From assembly GCF_003665155.1 (NCBI RefSeq), contig NZ_RCFQ01000008.1, positions 33,296-97,295 of the forward strand: a stretch of 64,000 bases of DNA, given 5' to 3'. Numbering within the stretch: the stretch's first letter is position 1; each line of letters opens with the position of its first letter. This DNA comes from Mariprofundus sp. EBB-1 (GTDB taxonomy: Bacteria > Pseudomonadota > Zetaproteobacteria > Mariprofundales > Mariprofundaceae). Shown here in pieces: positions 55,054-63,484 of the stretch. Under the pieces are notes generated by a model. The model was not told the origin of the DNA. It was given only the letters and a program-made list of their open reading frames with translations, and did not search any database. A program made the translations under genes and the position numbers.

Positions 55054-55773
55054 TCAGGGGGTCGGGAAATCAATAAATGGTGTTTCAATTTCACCAGTCA
55101 CGTTGACACTCACCTTACCCTCTCCTGATGAGAGGGAGGGGGCATCGGCAGCCATCGATTTGCTCATCATGGCCATTTCAGCGCGGTATCGGACAGGCTG
55201 GGGCGCATGACTGCTGGTATTCAAACGGATGATTCTAAATGTTTTCGCGGAGAGCCCTTTGGCAATAACAGCCGCTTTATCTCTAAATGAAGCAATGGCC
55301 TGTAGGCGCAGAGTGTCCTGTACGGCTTTGGTGGTGTCAGCGCTGATGCGAAACTGCAAACCGGAAAGGTTTGCCCCTTCGGCTTCAATGGCATCGAGCC
55401 AGCCGGGCACAGCATCAAGATGCTGGCTGACAATTTCACCGGTTTGGGTCATGCGCCAGCCGGTGCGCTGGCGGGGCTGGTTTTTCACATGTTTCCATAT
55501 TGGCTGTATATTACGGCCGGTGGTTTTGAGCTTTACACCCTTCTCATGCGCCAAACGGTTCTTGATGGCTGCGGCAACCTTGTTGACATACTGGCGAATA
55601 GTGCGGGCATCGATGCCTTCTTTTTCCACCCGGAAACTAATCACCACTTCATCATTGGGCACTTGTGTTTCCACTGCTGCATTGAGGTTGATTCGTGTAC
55701 CACTTGGCCCCTGTGCTTCGGCAGAAACAAGTGTTGGCATAAGTATGAGTGAGAGAAAAAGTAAATATCGCAT
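55054..55773 (-). CDS. SIMPL-domain (DUF541) periplasmic protein
   Basis: A 239-residue exported protein. The signal peptide is MRYLLFLSLILMPTLVSA, cut before EAQG. The SIMPL/DUF541 domain runs from about residue 28 (NLNAAVETQVPNDEVVISF) through GRNIQPIWKH to the final VNVTGEIETPFID. Family members form oligomeric rings and some protect against oxidative stress, but function is generally unknown. It is encoded upstream of ilvB on the same strand, 118 bases away, without obvious coupling. Confidence 0.88.
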   Translation of the reverse strand: MRYLLFLSLILMPTLVSAEAQGPSGTRINLNAAVETQVPNDEVVISFRVEKEGIDARTIRQYVNKVAAAIKNRLAHEKGVKLKTTGRNIQPIWKHVKNQPRQRTGWRMTQTGEIVSQHLDAVPGWLDAIEAEGANLSGLQFRISADTTKAVQDTLRLQAIASFRDKAAVIAKGLSAKTFRIIRLNTSSHAPQPVRYRAEMAMMSKSMAADAPSLSSGEGKVSVNVTGEIETPFIDFPTP

Positions 55774-55870
55774 TGGATCAGTATGAAACTGCTTTGAATA
55801 ATCTGCAAGGCTAGTCGCATTTATGAACTGTACTATGTGCCGAAAGCTTGGGGTAATAATCTATTTTTAT

Positions 55871-56006
55871 CACAGAAACACAAAGGGAAACCACGTCGTA
55901 AAACAAAATTCCGGAACCTGTTCTTCAATATTCTGAGTGACTTTTCATCTTCATTGTATGTTTTCTGCAAAAGTTTTTTCTCTGTGTCTTTGTGCCTTAG
56001 TGGTTC
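55871..56006. repeat. Inverted pair of A-like (CACAAAG-type) repeats
   Basis: The left copy, 55871-55894, reads CACAGAAACACAAAGGGAAA then CCAC. The right copy, 55979-56004, complements to AACCACTAAGGCACAAAGAC followed by ACAGAG. The two arms bracket about 80 bases in the gap between the divergent SIMPL and cupin genes. The words are variants of the ACGCAAAG/ACGCAGAG core found elsewhere. An ORF extension of the cupin gene runs through the right arm and is therefore doubtful. Confidence 0.55.
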
Positions 56007-56050
56007 CTAGCTTGGTTACTCAAGAGTCAGAGTTACGTTATCATGCAGGC

Positions 56051-56572
56051 ATGAATGAATCGCATCAACCTTTACCAGAACAGGTTTCGACATGGATAGA
56101 ACAATTGGGTTTGGAAAAACATCCTGAAGGGGGCTGGTACAGAGAGATTTACCGCTCGTCTGAGAATGTTCCACCCGAGGGGTTGCCTGCCCGTTTTGAT
56201 GGTGAAAGAGCATTTTGCACCAGCATCTATTTTCTGTTGAGTGGGGATGAATTTTCAGCTCTGCACCGCATCAAACAGGATGAGTTATGGCACTTCTATG
56301 CAGGGGATGGGCTAACTGTGCATGTGATTGATAAAACCGGTGCTTATGCTGAGAAAAAGCTGGGGTCTAAGCTTGAGGAGGGTGAATCATTTCAACAGGT
56401 CGTGGAAGCCGGTGACTGGTTTGGAGCATCTCTATCAGCAGGTGGATATGCACTGGTTGGTTGCACTGTTGCGCCCGGGTTTGATTTTGCCGATTTTGAA
56501 ATGCCGGGCAGAGAGTATCTGTTGGAACTGTTTCCCCAGCATAGCGATATCATCAATCGGCTGACCCGCTAG
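56051..56572 (+). CDS. Cupin_5 (DUF985) protein
   Basis: A 173-residue small-molecule-binding cupin started at the ATG at 56051; an earlier in-frame ATG at 55937 would translate a repeat copy. It opens MNESHQPLPEQVSTWIEQLG, then the family hallmarks HPEGGWYREIYRS, TSIYFLLSGDEFSALHRIKQDE, LWHFYAGDGLTVHVI and LVGCTVAPGFDF. DUF985 proteins include yeast YML079w. The natural ligand is not known. It ends 4 bases before the next gene, so the two are co-transcribed. Confidence 0.88.
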   Translation: MNESHQPLPEQVSTWIEQLGLEKHPEGGWYREIYRSSENVPPEGLPARFDGERAFCTSIYFLLSGDEFSALHRIKQDELWHFYAGDGLTVHVIDKTGAYAEKKLGSKLEEGESFQQVVEAGDWFGASLSAGGYALVGCTVAPGFDFADFEMPGREYLLELFPQHSDIINRLTR

Positions 56573-56576
56573 ATCG

Positions 56577-57464
56577 ATGTTGGCAGATTCTGCCATTGAG
56601 CCTTTTCTGTTTCGCGGCCATCGTTTTCTTGTTAAACGGGATGATCTGATTGATCCGTTGCTCAGCGGCAATAAATACCGCAAGCTATACAGCCTGATTC
56701 ACACGCCTGCTCAGCAATACAAGCAGCTTCTCTCTTATGGCGGTACGCAATCGAATGCCATGCTCTCCATTGCGGCGTTGTGCCATCAAAAGAGCTGGCA
56801 GTTTCATTACACATCAAAACCTGTTCCTGCTCATCTTAAACAAGAACCGACCGGTAATTTAAAACTGGCTCTGGAGCTGGGCATGCAGCTGCATGAGGTG
56901 GCACATGATGATTATGATGCTGCTATTAGTGTCTTGAAATCACAGGCTGAGGATGGTTGCCTGTTTGTACCGCAGGGCGGTGCTGATCCGATTGCTCGGG
57001 CTGGTATTGGACAACTCGCCACAGAGATCACGCAATGGCAACAAGAGCATGAGATTGAATCGTTATATGTTGTGACACCTTCAGGTACGGGCACTACGGC
57101 CTTCTATCTTGCCGAAGCGTTAAATAATGCCACTGTGCTGACTACACCGGCTGTGGGTGATAAAGCGTATCTGCTATCCCAGATGAATCTGTTGGGAGCT
57201 GTGCCCGAGAACCTGAGGATGCTTGAGAGTGACAAAAAACATCACTTTGCCAGGCCGTACCCCGAGTTGCTGAAAATATGGCAGGAACTGAAAGATACGG
57301 GTATTGCGTTTGATTTGATTTATGGAGCGCTGATGTGGCACACCCTGCTTCAGCATATTGATAGCATAAAAGGCACTGTGCTTTATGTGCATAGCGGTGG
57401 CCTGATCGGCAATGCAACGATGTTAGAGCGTTATCGTCACAAAGGTATGATTCTGAACGGGTAG
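56577..57464 (+). CDS. PLP-dependent D-cysteine desulfhydrase / ACC deaminase family enzyme
   Basis: A 295-residue fold-type II PLP enzyme. The Schiff-base lysine is K33 in LLSGNKYRKL, the RDDL motif lies before it, YGGTQSNAML binds substrate, and PSGTGTTAF is the phosphate loop. YVHSGGLIGN near the end is the usual HTGG-like segment. Members break D-cysteine to pyruvate, ammonia and sulfide, or deaminate ACC; most bacterial ones act on D-cysteine. The two cannot be separated by sequence here. It follows the cupin gene by 4 bases. Confidence 0.85.
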   Translation: MLADSAIEPFLFRGHRFLVKRDDLIDPLLSGNKYRKLYSLIHTPAQQYKQLLSYGGTQSNAMLSIAALCHQKSWQFHYTSKPVPAHLKQEPTGNLKLALELGMQLHEVAHDDYDAAISVLKSQAEDGCLFVPQGGADPIARAGIGQLATEITQWQQEHEIESLYVVTPSGTGTTAFYLAEALNNATVLTTPAVGDKAYLLSQMNLLGAVPENLRMLESDKKHHFARPYPELLKIWQELKDTGIAFDLIYGALMWHTLLQHIDSIKGTVLYVHSGGLIGNATMLERYRHKGMILNG

Positions 57465-57503
57465 ATCAGGGTTTAATCAGGGAAGTTGTTAACACGACCG
57501 TGA

Positions 57504-57815
57504 TTAATTATCGATAACAGCCGTCACGCCATCTTTGTTACAGGAGAGGGTTACGGTGGTCATATCCAACGGCATGGAGAGGGCTTTGCTTAAATTCATG
57601 TTGCCTGTCACGGATTTCACACCGTCTGCAATCACTTCATAAGGAATCGCTGCACAATCGCCATTGGCCTGCACAACCAGACGAGCCATTTTTGATTCAC
57701 TGGCGATGACACCGGGCGTGCCGTGGTCGATCATATATGAATATTTGCCTGCGATAGCTTGGGATCCGAATGGTAAAAATAGCAGTAGTGAACATAAAAT
57801 AGCTTTGCGTAACAT
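57504..57815 (-). CDS. Exported small protein of unknown function
   Basis: A 103-residue protein from the ATG at 57815, which has GGAG 5 bases upstream (an earlier in-frame start at 57830 lacks this). The signal peptide MLRKAILCSLLLFLPFGSQA is cut near IAGK. The mature part has two cysteines (GDCAAIP and LSCNKDG) that may form a disulfide, and a strand-rich pattern (YSYMIDHGTPGV, TVTLSCNKDGVTAVIDN). I do not recognise the family. It is convergent with the PLP enzyme gene. Confidence 0.7.
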   Translation of the reverse strand: MLRKAILCSLLLFLPFGSQAIAGKYSYMIDHGTPGVIASESKMARLVVQANGDCAAIPYEVIADGVKSVTGNMNLSKALSMPLDMTTVTLSCNKDGVTAVIDN

Positions 57816-57953
57816 GAGAACTCCATTCAACTTTAGAAAGTGATCGAATCATAACGCCCAAGCAGGCTGAGAGCTATTCGGCCATTCAAACAGATCAATA
57901 AGTCATGAATATGTCATCTTAGTGCCACATCGATGACTTAGATGGTTGTTAAC

Positions 57954-57981
57954 CTTTGCAGCAAATATGATGCAAAGGAGG
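57954..57981 (+). promoter_or_regulatory. Hairpin overlapping the ribosome-binding site of the 31-residue gene
   Basis: CTTTGCA (57954-57960) and TGCAAAG (57971-57977) form a perfect 7-base stem with a 10-base loop. The right arm includes AAAG of the AAAGGAGG ribosome site (57974-57981). Folding would partly hide the site. Upstream, TAAGTCAT (57899-57906) and ATGACTTA (57933-57940) form an additional 8-base inverted repeat. Confidence 0.45.
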
Positions 57982-57987
57982 AATACA

Positions 57988-58083
57988 ATGAATGACACAA
58001 TCTATATCAGCTTACAGTTTGTTGGCGGCCTGGTGATTATGTTTTTATTGATGGTGGTGCTTGATACCCTCTCCAGATTATAA
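57988..58083 (+). CDS. 31-residue single-pass membrane peptide
   Basis: ATG at 57988 follows AAAGGAGG 6 bases upstream, the strongest ribosome site in this region. The frame encodes MNDTIYISLQFVGGLVIMFL followed by LMVVLDTLSRL and a TAA. Residues 8-25 form one hydrophobic helix, with a charged D/R end. It resembles the size and layout of small regulatory or accessory membrane peptides, but I cannot assign a family. It is shorter than normal gene-finding cutoffs and would be missed. Confidence 0.6.
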   Translation: MNDTIYISLQFVGGLVIMFLLMVVLDTLSRL

Positions 58084-58255
58084 AACATACCTTACCCAGC
58101 TAATATTCTCGCTTCTGCTGGAGTTGCACTGGCTCAGCATTATCTTCTTCCTTGCCTGTACCTGATGGTAACCAGTAAATAATAACATAAAGCAATAAAG
58201 ATTCAATGTATGCCAGAGCTATTTGATTGATTCAATTCCTGTTAGCAACTGTCGA

Positions 58256-58441
58256 TTAATACGAGCTATCGGGGCCAAAGGCATGAGTGATTGCTTCTTC
58301 TCCGCACACCCAGTCATAGAGTTGATGATCACCTTCGAATCCACGATGTTCAGCCAGAAAATAAGCCGCGACTTCAACCATCTCGTGGCGATCTCTTTCT
58401 GGTTGATTTTGTGTTGGTATTGGTTTGTCCTTGTTTGACAT
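58256..58441 (-). CDS. DUF2934 small protein
   Basis: A 61-residue soluble protein. The block HEMVEVAAYFLAEHRGFEGD followed by HQLYDWVCGEEAI matches the DUF2934 pattern (R-AAY-RAE-RGF--G-ELEDWL-AE). Function of the family is unknown. GGAGA precedes the ATG at 58441. The N-terminal 15 residues are polar and probably disordered. It lies between the tiny membrane peptide and vapBC, in a group of small accessory genes. Confidence 0.8.
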   Translation of the reverse strand: MSNKDKPIPTQNQPERDRHEMVEVAAYFLAEHRGFEGDHQLYDWVCGEEAITHAFGPDSSY

Positions 58442-58573
58442 GATTCTCTCCGAGAACGATATAGTTGTTATTTATGCATGTTGGGCATATTCCCATACCC
58501 AACTGACAGAGTATAACATGATTCAGACTTATACACTTGTAATAATTTCTCCGCCTTCATGAACCGGTTTACC

Positions 58574-58583
58574 GGGGGGGGGG
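58574..58583. repeat. G10 homopolymer downstream of vapC
   Basis: Ten consecutive G residues, 18 bases past the vapC stop. Just before, CCGGT-TT-ACCGG forms a short palindrome that merges into the tract. Such tracts are prone to slippage. It is not inside a gene. Confidence 0.9.
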
Positions 58584-58601
58584 AGGTAAATACAATCAGG
58601 C

Positions 58602-58991
58602 CTAAATAACGCTTTGCAGGTGAAGGATCTCAACCATGGGATCAAAATCACGGTCGGAGTAGAGCAGGGGCAGGTCGTGTTCGATGCAATATGAGGCAAT
58701 CATGACATCAATAGTCTTGCGAACGGTGACACCATGTTTGCGTAAACTGCGGTAGTTTTCGGCAGCTCTTATCGCAGCTTCAGGTCCAAGCATGGTTACA
58801 ACGGGGAGTTCATTCAATAATTCGTGTGCTTTATGGAAGTCGGCATCTTTACGAAATCCCTGCAAGACTTCGGTCAACATAAGATCACCGATGATCACCT
58901 CATCAACGCCCAGCGCCCGATCCAGTGCATCAGTTTCCGGAGTTTGACGGCCGTTGAAGTAGTCGATCCATACGGAGGAATCGACTAACAT
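58602..58991 (-). CDS. vapC: VapC-type PIN-domain ribonuclease toxin
   Basis: A 129-residue PIN-domain protein, the toxin of a type II pair. The metal-binding acidic residues are D4 (MLVDSSVWID), E41 (LTEVLQG), and the later aspartates in RKTIDVMIASYC and YSDRDFDPM. VapC toxins cleave tRNA or rRNA in the cytoplasm until held by VapB. The start shares one base with the vapB stop (TGATG), the usual coupling. Confidence 0.92.
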   Translation of the reverse strand: MLVDSSVWIDYFNGRQTPETDALDRALGVDEVIIGDLMLTEVLQGFRKDADFHKAHELLNELPVVTMLGPEAAIRAAENYRSLRKHGVTVRKTIDVMIASYCIEHDLPLLYSDRDFDPMVEILHLQSVI

Positions 58992-59185
58992 CAGGAATCT
59001 GTACGCATGGCATCCAGATCATCATTCCATGCAAGTTTGCCGCGCCAACTCTTGATGGATTGCTGTTTTTTTAATCGGATAAGGGTTTTCAGGCCCTCTT
59101 CGACGATGCCCCGCTTGGTGGATATGCCGGTCAGTTGCTGAGCCTCGGAAATCAGTTGTTCATTCAGAACGATATTTGTACGCAT
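58991..59185 (-). CDS. vapB: VapB-type antitoxin
   Basis: A 64-residue antitoxin. The N-terminal part MRTNIVLNEQLISEAQQLTG followed by STKRGIVEEGLKTLI is a ribbon-helix-helix DNA-binding fold of the VapB type (DUF2191). The C-terminal SIKSWRGKLAWNDDLDAMR wraps the PIN active site in known pairs. It probably represses its own operon through the palindrome at 59198-59225. Confidence 0.9.
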   Translation of the reverse strand: MRTNIVLNEQLISEAQQLTGISTKRGIVEEGLKTLIRLKKQQSIKSWRGKLAWNDDLDAMRTDS

Positions 59186-59197
59186 ACATTAGCCCCG

Positions 59198-59225
59198 TGT
59201 GTATCAATTATGGATATTATACACA
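59198..59225. promoter_or_regulatory. Operator-like palindrome upstream of vapBC
   Basis: TGTGTAT (59198-59204) and ATACACA (59219-59225) form a perfect 7-base inverted repeat with centres 21 bases apart, ending 13 bases before the vapB start codon. The core between them is A/T-rich. This is the position where VapB ribbon-helix-helix proteins bind. Confidence 0.6.
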
Positions 59226-59298
59226 TTTTATTGAGCGGATCAATTTTGACCAAAAACCAATGGGACAGAAACAGTCCTCTGCTCATTATATATTCTGT

Positions 59299-59315
59299 AT
59301 TCCAGAATCTGGAAT
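59299..59315. promoter_or_regulatory. Perfect 17-base palindrome between vapB and nfo
   Basis: ATTCCAGA, A, TCTGGAAT is a perfect 8-1-8 palindrome. It lies 114 bases upstream of vapB and 134 bases upstream of nfo. It does not match the LexA consensus (CTGT-N8-ACAG). A dimeric regulator is a reasonable guess. Confidence 0.45.
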
Positions 59316-59448
59316 AAAGAGGCGAGGGGGTGATTCATCAGGCCGGACCAAGTTGAATGTTGAAAACTGTCATTCACCACTTTGATTGGGTGGCGGAGGC
59401 GCTATGCTGCGGGCATTTGTTAATGAACCGCAGTTTTAGGAGTCCCTT

Positions 59449-60291
59449 GTGAAATATGTTGGAGCACATGTGAGTGCCGCTGGTGGCGTTGAGAATGCAC
59501 CGCTCAGAGCCAAAGAGATTGGCGCGCAGGCGTTTGCCTTATTTACCAAGAATCAGCGCCAGTGGGTGGCTAAATCGCTGACAGAACAGAGCATTGCTGC
59601 GTTCAAATCCAATTTGGAGTTTGCCGGGATCAAACCCGAACATGTGCTGCCGCATGACAGTTATCTGATCAATCTGGGGCATCCTGAAGAGGAACCATTA
59701 AGCAAATCACGTAACGCATTTCTTGATGAGTTACAGCGTTGTGAGCAGCTGGGATTAAAACTGCTCAATTTCCATCCGGGTTCGCATCTGAAGAAGATAG
59801 AAGAAGCTGATTGTCTAAGCTGTATTGCTGAATCGATCAACTGGGCACTGGATCAGACAAACGATGTGATTGCCGTGATTGAGAATACCAGTGGTCAGGG
59901 GACTAATCTGGGTTACAGGTTTGAACACCTGGCCGCGATTATTGATCAGGTGGACGACAAATCCCGCGTGGGTGTCTGTCTGGATACCTGCCATACCTTT
60001 ACGGCCGGATATGATATGCGTACAACGGAAGACTGTGAAAAAACATTTGGTGAATTTGATGCGGTGGTTGGTTTTCAATACCTGTGCGGCATGCATATCA
60101 ATGGTTCCAAAGCCAAGTTTGCTTCGCGTGTGGATCGTCATCACTCCCTGACACAGGGCGAATTGGGGCTGGATGTGTTCCGTTATATCATGAACCATGA
60201 TGCCTTCAACGATATTCCAATGGTGCTTGAAACGATTGACGAAACCATCTGGCCTGAAGAAATTCAATTGTTATATAGCCTGATTGAATAA
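59449..60291 (+). CDS. nfo: Endonuclease IV (apurinic/apyrimidinic endonuclease)
   Basis: A three-zinc TIM-barrel enzyme of base-excision repair that cuts 5' to abasic sites. The 280 residues start at the GTG at 59449 with TAGGAG 7 bases upstream. Family blocks are [14 protein letters not shown] at the N-terminus, [43 protein letters not shown] and DRHHSL, holding the metal histidines and acids, and LETIDE near the end. Confidence 0.96.
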   Translation: MKYVGAHVSAAGGVENAPLRAKEIGAQAFALFTKNQRQWVAKSLTEQSIAAFKSNLEFAGIKPEHVLPHDSYLINLGHPEEEPLSKSRNAFLDELQRCEQLGLKLLNFHPGSHLKKIEEADCLSCIAESINWALDQTNDVIAVIENTSGQGTNLGYRFEHLAAIIDQVDDKSRVGVCLDTCHTFTAGYDMRTTEDCEKTFGEFDAVVGFQYLCGMHINGSKAKFASRVDRHHSLTQGELGLDVFRYIMNHDAFNDIPMVLETIDETIWPEEIQLLYSLIE

Positions 60292-60774
60292 GCCTAACCA
60301 AGAAGATTCAAAGAAAGTCAAAAGATTATCTGTATGCAGTCGTTTTCTACCTATATATGTATTAAGTAAGAAATTTAATCGGCTATAGTGATTTATACTT
60401 TTTCATTATTTTTTCTTCGTCTCCCCGGGGGTACTCTCTTGCTTTCGCGATTCACCTGATCTTACGCAATAGTTGTCGCCTTGGCACGAACGCACAAAGG
60501 AAAGTAAGCATGCCAATTTATGAATTCAGGGGTGGTTGCAAATCTTAGCCCATTGAGGCCAGTAGTCATGGTGTAGGTCTAATAAATATTTTTTTGGCTC
60601 CGACATTGGCTTGAATGTTGCACACTGCGGCCTAAACCCCCTTGTGTTTTGTTATATTTTATCACTTAATATGGTTGTATTTTATTTCATGTAGCTCGCA
60701 GAGCGTTGACTGGTTTACGTTATTTTTATGAAGAGATGCCTGACCTGACCGGAAATTCCGATTAGTGTGCCGGC
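60292..60774. other. Gene-free stretch between nfo and trmFO
   Basis: About 480 bases with no credible gene. Bases 60424-60509 are a dispersed repeat copy. The right part is A/T-rich and contains TTGACT at 60707-60712, but no convincing -10 element at standard spacing, so the trmFO promoter is not clearly placed. The trmFO start itself has no good ribosome site. Confidence 0.6.
60424..60509 (-). repeat. B-type dispersed repeat, inverted copy
   Basis: Read on the minus strand: CTTTCC, then CAAGGCGACAAC, 8 bases, AAGATCAGGTGAAT, CGCGAAAGCAAGAGAGTACC and a C/G run. Bases 60450-60483 match 20181-20214 in inverted orientation, and 60424-60450 match the B core at 1806-1837. It differs from the 20.2 kb copy mainly by lacking the internal hairpin. 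Confidence 0.7.
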
Positions 60775-62148
60775 ATGACAAATCCTACCCCTCAAACTGT
60801 AACAATTATTGGCGCTGGCCTGGCTGGCTCTGAAGCAGCCTGGCAACTGGCCAAGCGCGGTGTACCTGTGCGCTTGCATGAGATGCGTCCGGTGAAAATG
60901 ACTCCGGCTCATCATAGCGGCAGCTGTGCCGAGCTGGTTTGCTCTAACACCTTCCGTGCTGATCATCTGGAAAATGCCGTGGGCCTGCTGCACGAAGAGA
61001 TGCGCCGCATGGATTCATTGATCATGGATTGCGGTGACCAAACACGTATTCCTGCCGGTACTGCGCTGGCCGTGGATCGTGAGCAGTTTGCTGAGCTTGT
61101 GACGAAACGATTGCAGGCTGAACCTCTGATTGAGTTTGTTGAGGGCGAAGTAACTGAAATTCCATCTGAAGGTCTTGTCTTGATTGCGTCCGGCCCGCTT
61201 ACCTCCGATGCGCTGTATGAGCAGATCAAAACATTAACGGGTGAAGACCGCTTGATGTTCTTTGATGCGATTGCGCCTGTACTGGATGCTGAATCGATTG
61301 ATATGGATATCTGTTACTGGAAAAACCGCTATGACAAAAATGTCGAAGAGGGCGAGGCTGGCGATTATCTTAACTGCCCGATGGATGAGGCGCAGTACAA
61401 AGCCTTTATCAAAGAACTGGTGAATGCTGAGAAGGTAGCGTTCAAAGACTTTGAAGACATTCCATTCTTTGATGGCTGCATGCCGATTGAAGAGATGGCT
61501 GAGCGTGGTGAAGATACGCCGCGTTTCGGGCCGATGAAACCGGTTGGCTTGGATCATCCTGAAACGGGTGAAAAAGCTTATGCGGTGGTACAGATGCGCC
61601 GTGATAATCGTATGGGCTCGTTATTGAACATGGTTGGCTTTCAAACCAAGATGACCTATGGTGAACAGAAACGGGTATTCAGCATGATTCCGGGTTTGGA
61701 GAAGGCTGAATTTTTCCGCTTGGGTTCTTTGCACCGCAATACATTTATCAAATCACCGGCACTGTTGGATGGCACGCTACGTTTGAAATCTGATCCGCGT
61801 ATTCTGTTTGCCGGTCAGATCACCGGTGTAGAGGGTTATGTGGAATCGGCTTCCATGGGCTTGATGGCTGGTCGCTTTCTGGCTGCTATAGCCGTGGGTG
61901 AAGAGCCTGAGATGCCACCGGAGATCACTGCTCATGGTGCGTTACTGTCTCATATTTCTAAAACACAGGTTGAAGGGTTTCAGCCGATGAATGTGAACTT
62001 TGGCTTGTTGCCACCGGGTAAAAAACGCGAAGGCAAACGCCGCTTTTCCAGAGCAGAACGTCGTCGCTCGGTATCTGATCGTGCCTTAGAAGCATTGAAT
62101 GTGTGGTTGGGTATTGCGTCGGAAGAAAAAATCGAAACAGCGGAATAA
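60775..62148 (+). CDS. trmFO: tRNA uridine-54 C5-methyltransferase, folate-dependent
   Basis: Forms m5U54 in tRNA with methylene-tetrahydrofolate and FAD. The 457 residues have the FAD motif [17 protein letters not shown] at residues 13-29, LHEMRP, the [10 protein letters not shown] block with C56, and the second functional cysteine C235 in [31 protein letters not shown] lies near the C-terminus. Many proteobacteria use SAM-dependent TrmA instead; TrmFO is typical of Gram-positives, alpha- and delta-proteobacteria and some deep branches, a weak phylogenetic clue. Confidence 0.95.
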   Translation: MTNPTPQTVTIIGAGLAGSEAAWQLAKRGVPVRLHEMRPVKMTPAHHSGSCAELVCSNTFRADHLENAVGLLHEEMRRMDSLIMDCGDQTRIPAGTALAVDREQFAELVTKRLQAEPLIEFVEGEVTEIPSEGLVLIASGPLTSDALYEQIKTLTGEDRLMFFDAIAPVLDAESIDMDICYWKNRYDKNVEEGEAGDYLNCPMDEAQYKAFIKELVNAEKVAFKDFEDIPFFDGCMPIEEMAERGEDTPRFGPMKPVGLDHPETGEKAYAVVQMRRDNRMGSLLNMVGFQTKMTYGEQKRVFSMIPGLEKAEFFRLGSLHRNTFIKSPALLDGTLRLKSDPRILFAGQITGVEGYVESASMGLMAGRFLAAIAVGEEPEMPPEITAHGALLSHISKTQVEGFQPMNVNFGLLPPGKKREGKRRFSRAERRRSVSDRALEALNVWLGIASEEKIETAE

Positions 62149-62164
62149 GTTTATTTTCTAACAA

Positions 62165-62412
62165 TGCCTTTAACCGCCAAGGACGCAGAGTTACGCAAAG
62201 TAAAGACAAACGCAGACCTGATTACGTACAGAGTTCAGTTGTCTTACGGTCTCAAAAAAGAAAGAGAACGCGCTCCTTTAACTTAAGACAGAAAGACAAG
62301 CGAGCCATAAGGTGAATGGCGGAGCCAGAGAGGGTGGCCTGTGCCATTAGTGGCTAAATTTTTTGATTATTGTGCCTGTTTTTCTGCGACCTCTGTGGTA
62401 AATGCTTTTAAA
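62165..62412. repeat. Inverted pair of A-type dispersed repeats after trmFO
   Basis: The left copy, 62170-62205, has TTTAACCGCCAAGGACGCAG and continues as ACGCAAAGTAAAG; its last 23 bases equal 1709-1731. The right copy, 62378-62412, is inverted and complements to CATTTACCACAGAGGTCGCA followed by GAAAAA. About 170 gene-free bases lie between, filling the gap between the convergent trmFO and TSUP genes. Confidence 0.65.
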
Positions 62413-62419
62413 GGAAATA

Positions 62420-63226
62420 TCAGTGATATCCGGTCAATACAGCCGCGAGGAGAAACCCTGCAGATAAGGATATGAACATGGTTTTGAGTATCACGCCTAG
62501 TGCTAGCTCGGACATGATGTCATGTAATCGGGCTGACCAGCCGACGCTATGGGGCAAAATAAGCATAATACCGATCCACGCCGGCAGAAGAAACAGCCAC
62601 TGATCACTGATCAATACACGCCAGCTGGATTCAAGCGTCATGTTCATAGCGATAGCGCCAAGTGCCATGATGAAACCACAAGCTGCGGATGTGCCGACGG
62701 CATGTCGCAGTGTGATTGAGCGGCGCAATAGAGGCACCAGCATGGTGCCTCCACCAATGCCCAGTACACCAGAAATATAACCGATAGGCCCGGATAACCA
62801 TGGTAGCATTTTTTGTGTTGGCGATGTGGCCTGTAGTTTTTTACTGTAATCGAACGCAACCCAGGCATTCAATGCAGCTAAGGCAAACAGAATCGATGCG
62901 GCAGGCAGATGCAGTGTGCTCCACAAACCTAATCCGGCTCCAATCATCAGACCGGGTAGCAGTAAAAACATCGCACTTCTGTCCAGATGCCCCAATCGCC
63001 AGTGCGAGCGCGAGGATACAAAGCCTGTGATGATAATGGCCACCATGCTGGCAAATATATATGCACTCATGCCCTCGGTGTTGCCAGCCATACAGGCGTA
63101 AAACACGGGTACATAAATTAAGCCACCACCGACACCGGCAAGGCCTGCCATTAAACCGCCCAACAGACCTGCGCCTATGCCAACCGCCAAGCCGTATAGT
63201 ATCAGGGACAGATCAAGTTCAGGCAT
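62420..63226 (-). CDS. TSUP (TauE/SafE) family permease
   Basis: A 268-residue protein with seven or eight hydrophobic helices. The two TSUP repeats are visible: LLGGLMAGLAGVGGGLIYVP in the N-terminal half and YISGVLGIGGGTMLVPLL in the C-terminal half, each with the GxGGG turn. The family exports or imports sulfite, sulfoacetate, taurine-derived or other organosulfur anions. The substrate is not predictable here. It starts 3 bases after a small gene on the same strand, so they are co-transcribed. Confidence 0.92.
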   Translation of the reverse strand: MPELDLSLILYGLAVGIGAGLLGGLMAGLAGVGGGLIYVPVFYACMAGNTEGMSAYIFASMVAIIITGFVSSRSHWRLGHLDRSAMFLLLPGLMIGAGLGLWSTLHLPAASILFALAALNAWVAFDYSKKLQATSPTQKMLPWLSGPIGYISGVLGIGGGTMLVPLLRRSITLRHAVGTSAACGFIMALGAIAMNMTLESSWRVLISDQWLFLLPAWIGIMLILPHSVGWSARLHDIMSELALGVILKTMFISLSAGFLLAAVLTGYH

Positions 63227-63229
63227 GCG

Positions 63230-63484
63230 CTATGATGCTGGTGTGTGTTTGAAAAGCAGGTAGTTCTGATATTCATCGACATCCATTTTACCAAGAATAT
63301 AGAGCATTTGGTCAGCCAGTACATCCGGATCACAGATGCCTTCTTTCTGGTTATGGACATCGGCTAATATTTTACGCTGATCAGATTCAGCAGCATCGCA
63401 CAGAGAGGTGCGCTGCATCGCTGCATTGCGCCACGCATCTGCATTGTCGAATGGGGGTTGTGGTGTATGTGAAGAGTCAGGCAT
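63230..63484 (-). CDS. Small hypothetical protein upstream of the TSUP permease
   Basis: An 84-residue soluble protein I do not recognise. It is acidic, with a disordered start (MPDSSHTPQPPFDNAD) and helical remainder (QRKILADVHNQKEGICDPDV, LADQMLYILGKMDVDEYQNY). Two cysteines are present. No good ribosome site precedes the ATG at 63484; the Met at residue 23 is an alternative. Tight spacing to the TSUP gene suggests a shared operon. Confidence 0.6.
   Translation of the reverse strand: MPDSSHTPQPPFDNADAWRNAAMQRTSLCDAAESDQRKILADVHNQKEGICDPDVLADQMLYILGKMDVDEYQNYLLFKHTPAS

Noticed and set aside
55937..56050. N-terminal extension of the cupin gene
   Set aside because: The extension translates a dispersed repeat arm and the conserved domain starts after the ATG at 56051.
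59815..60267. 150-codon minus-strand frame inside nfo
   Set aside because: It is a shadow of the well-conserved nfo frame with no start signals.
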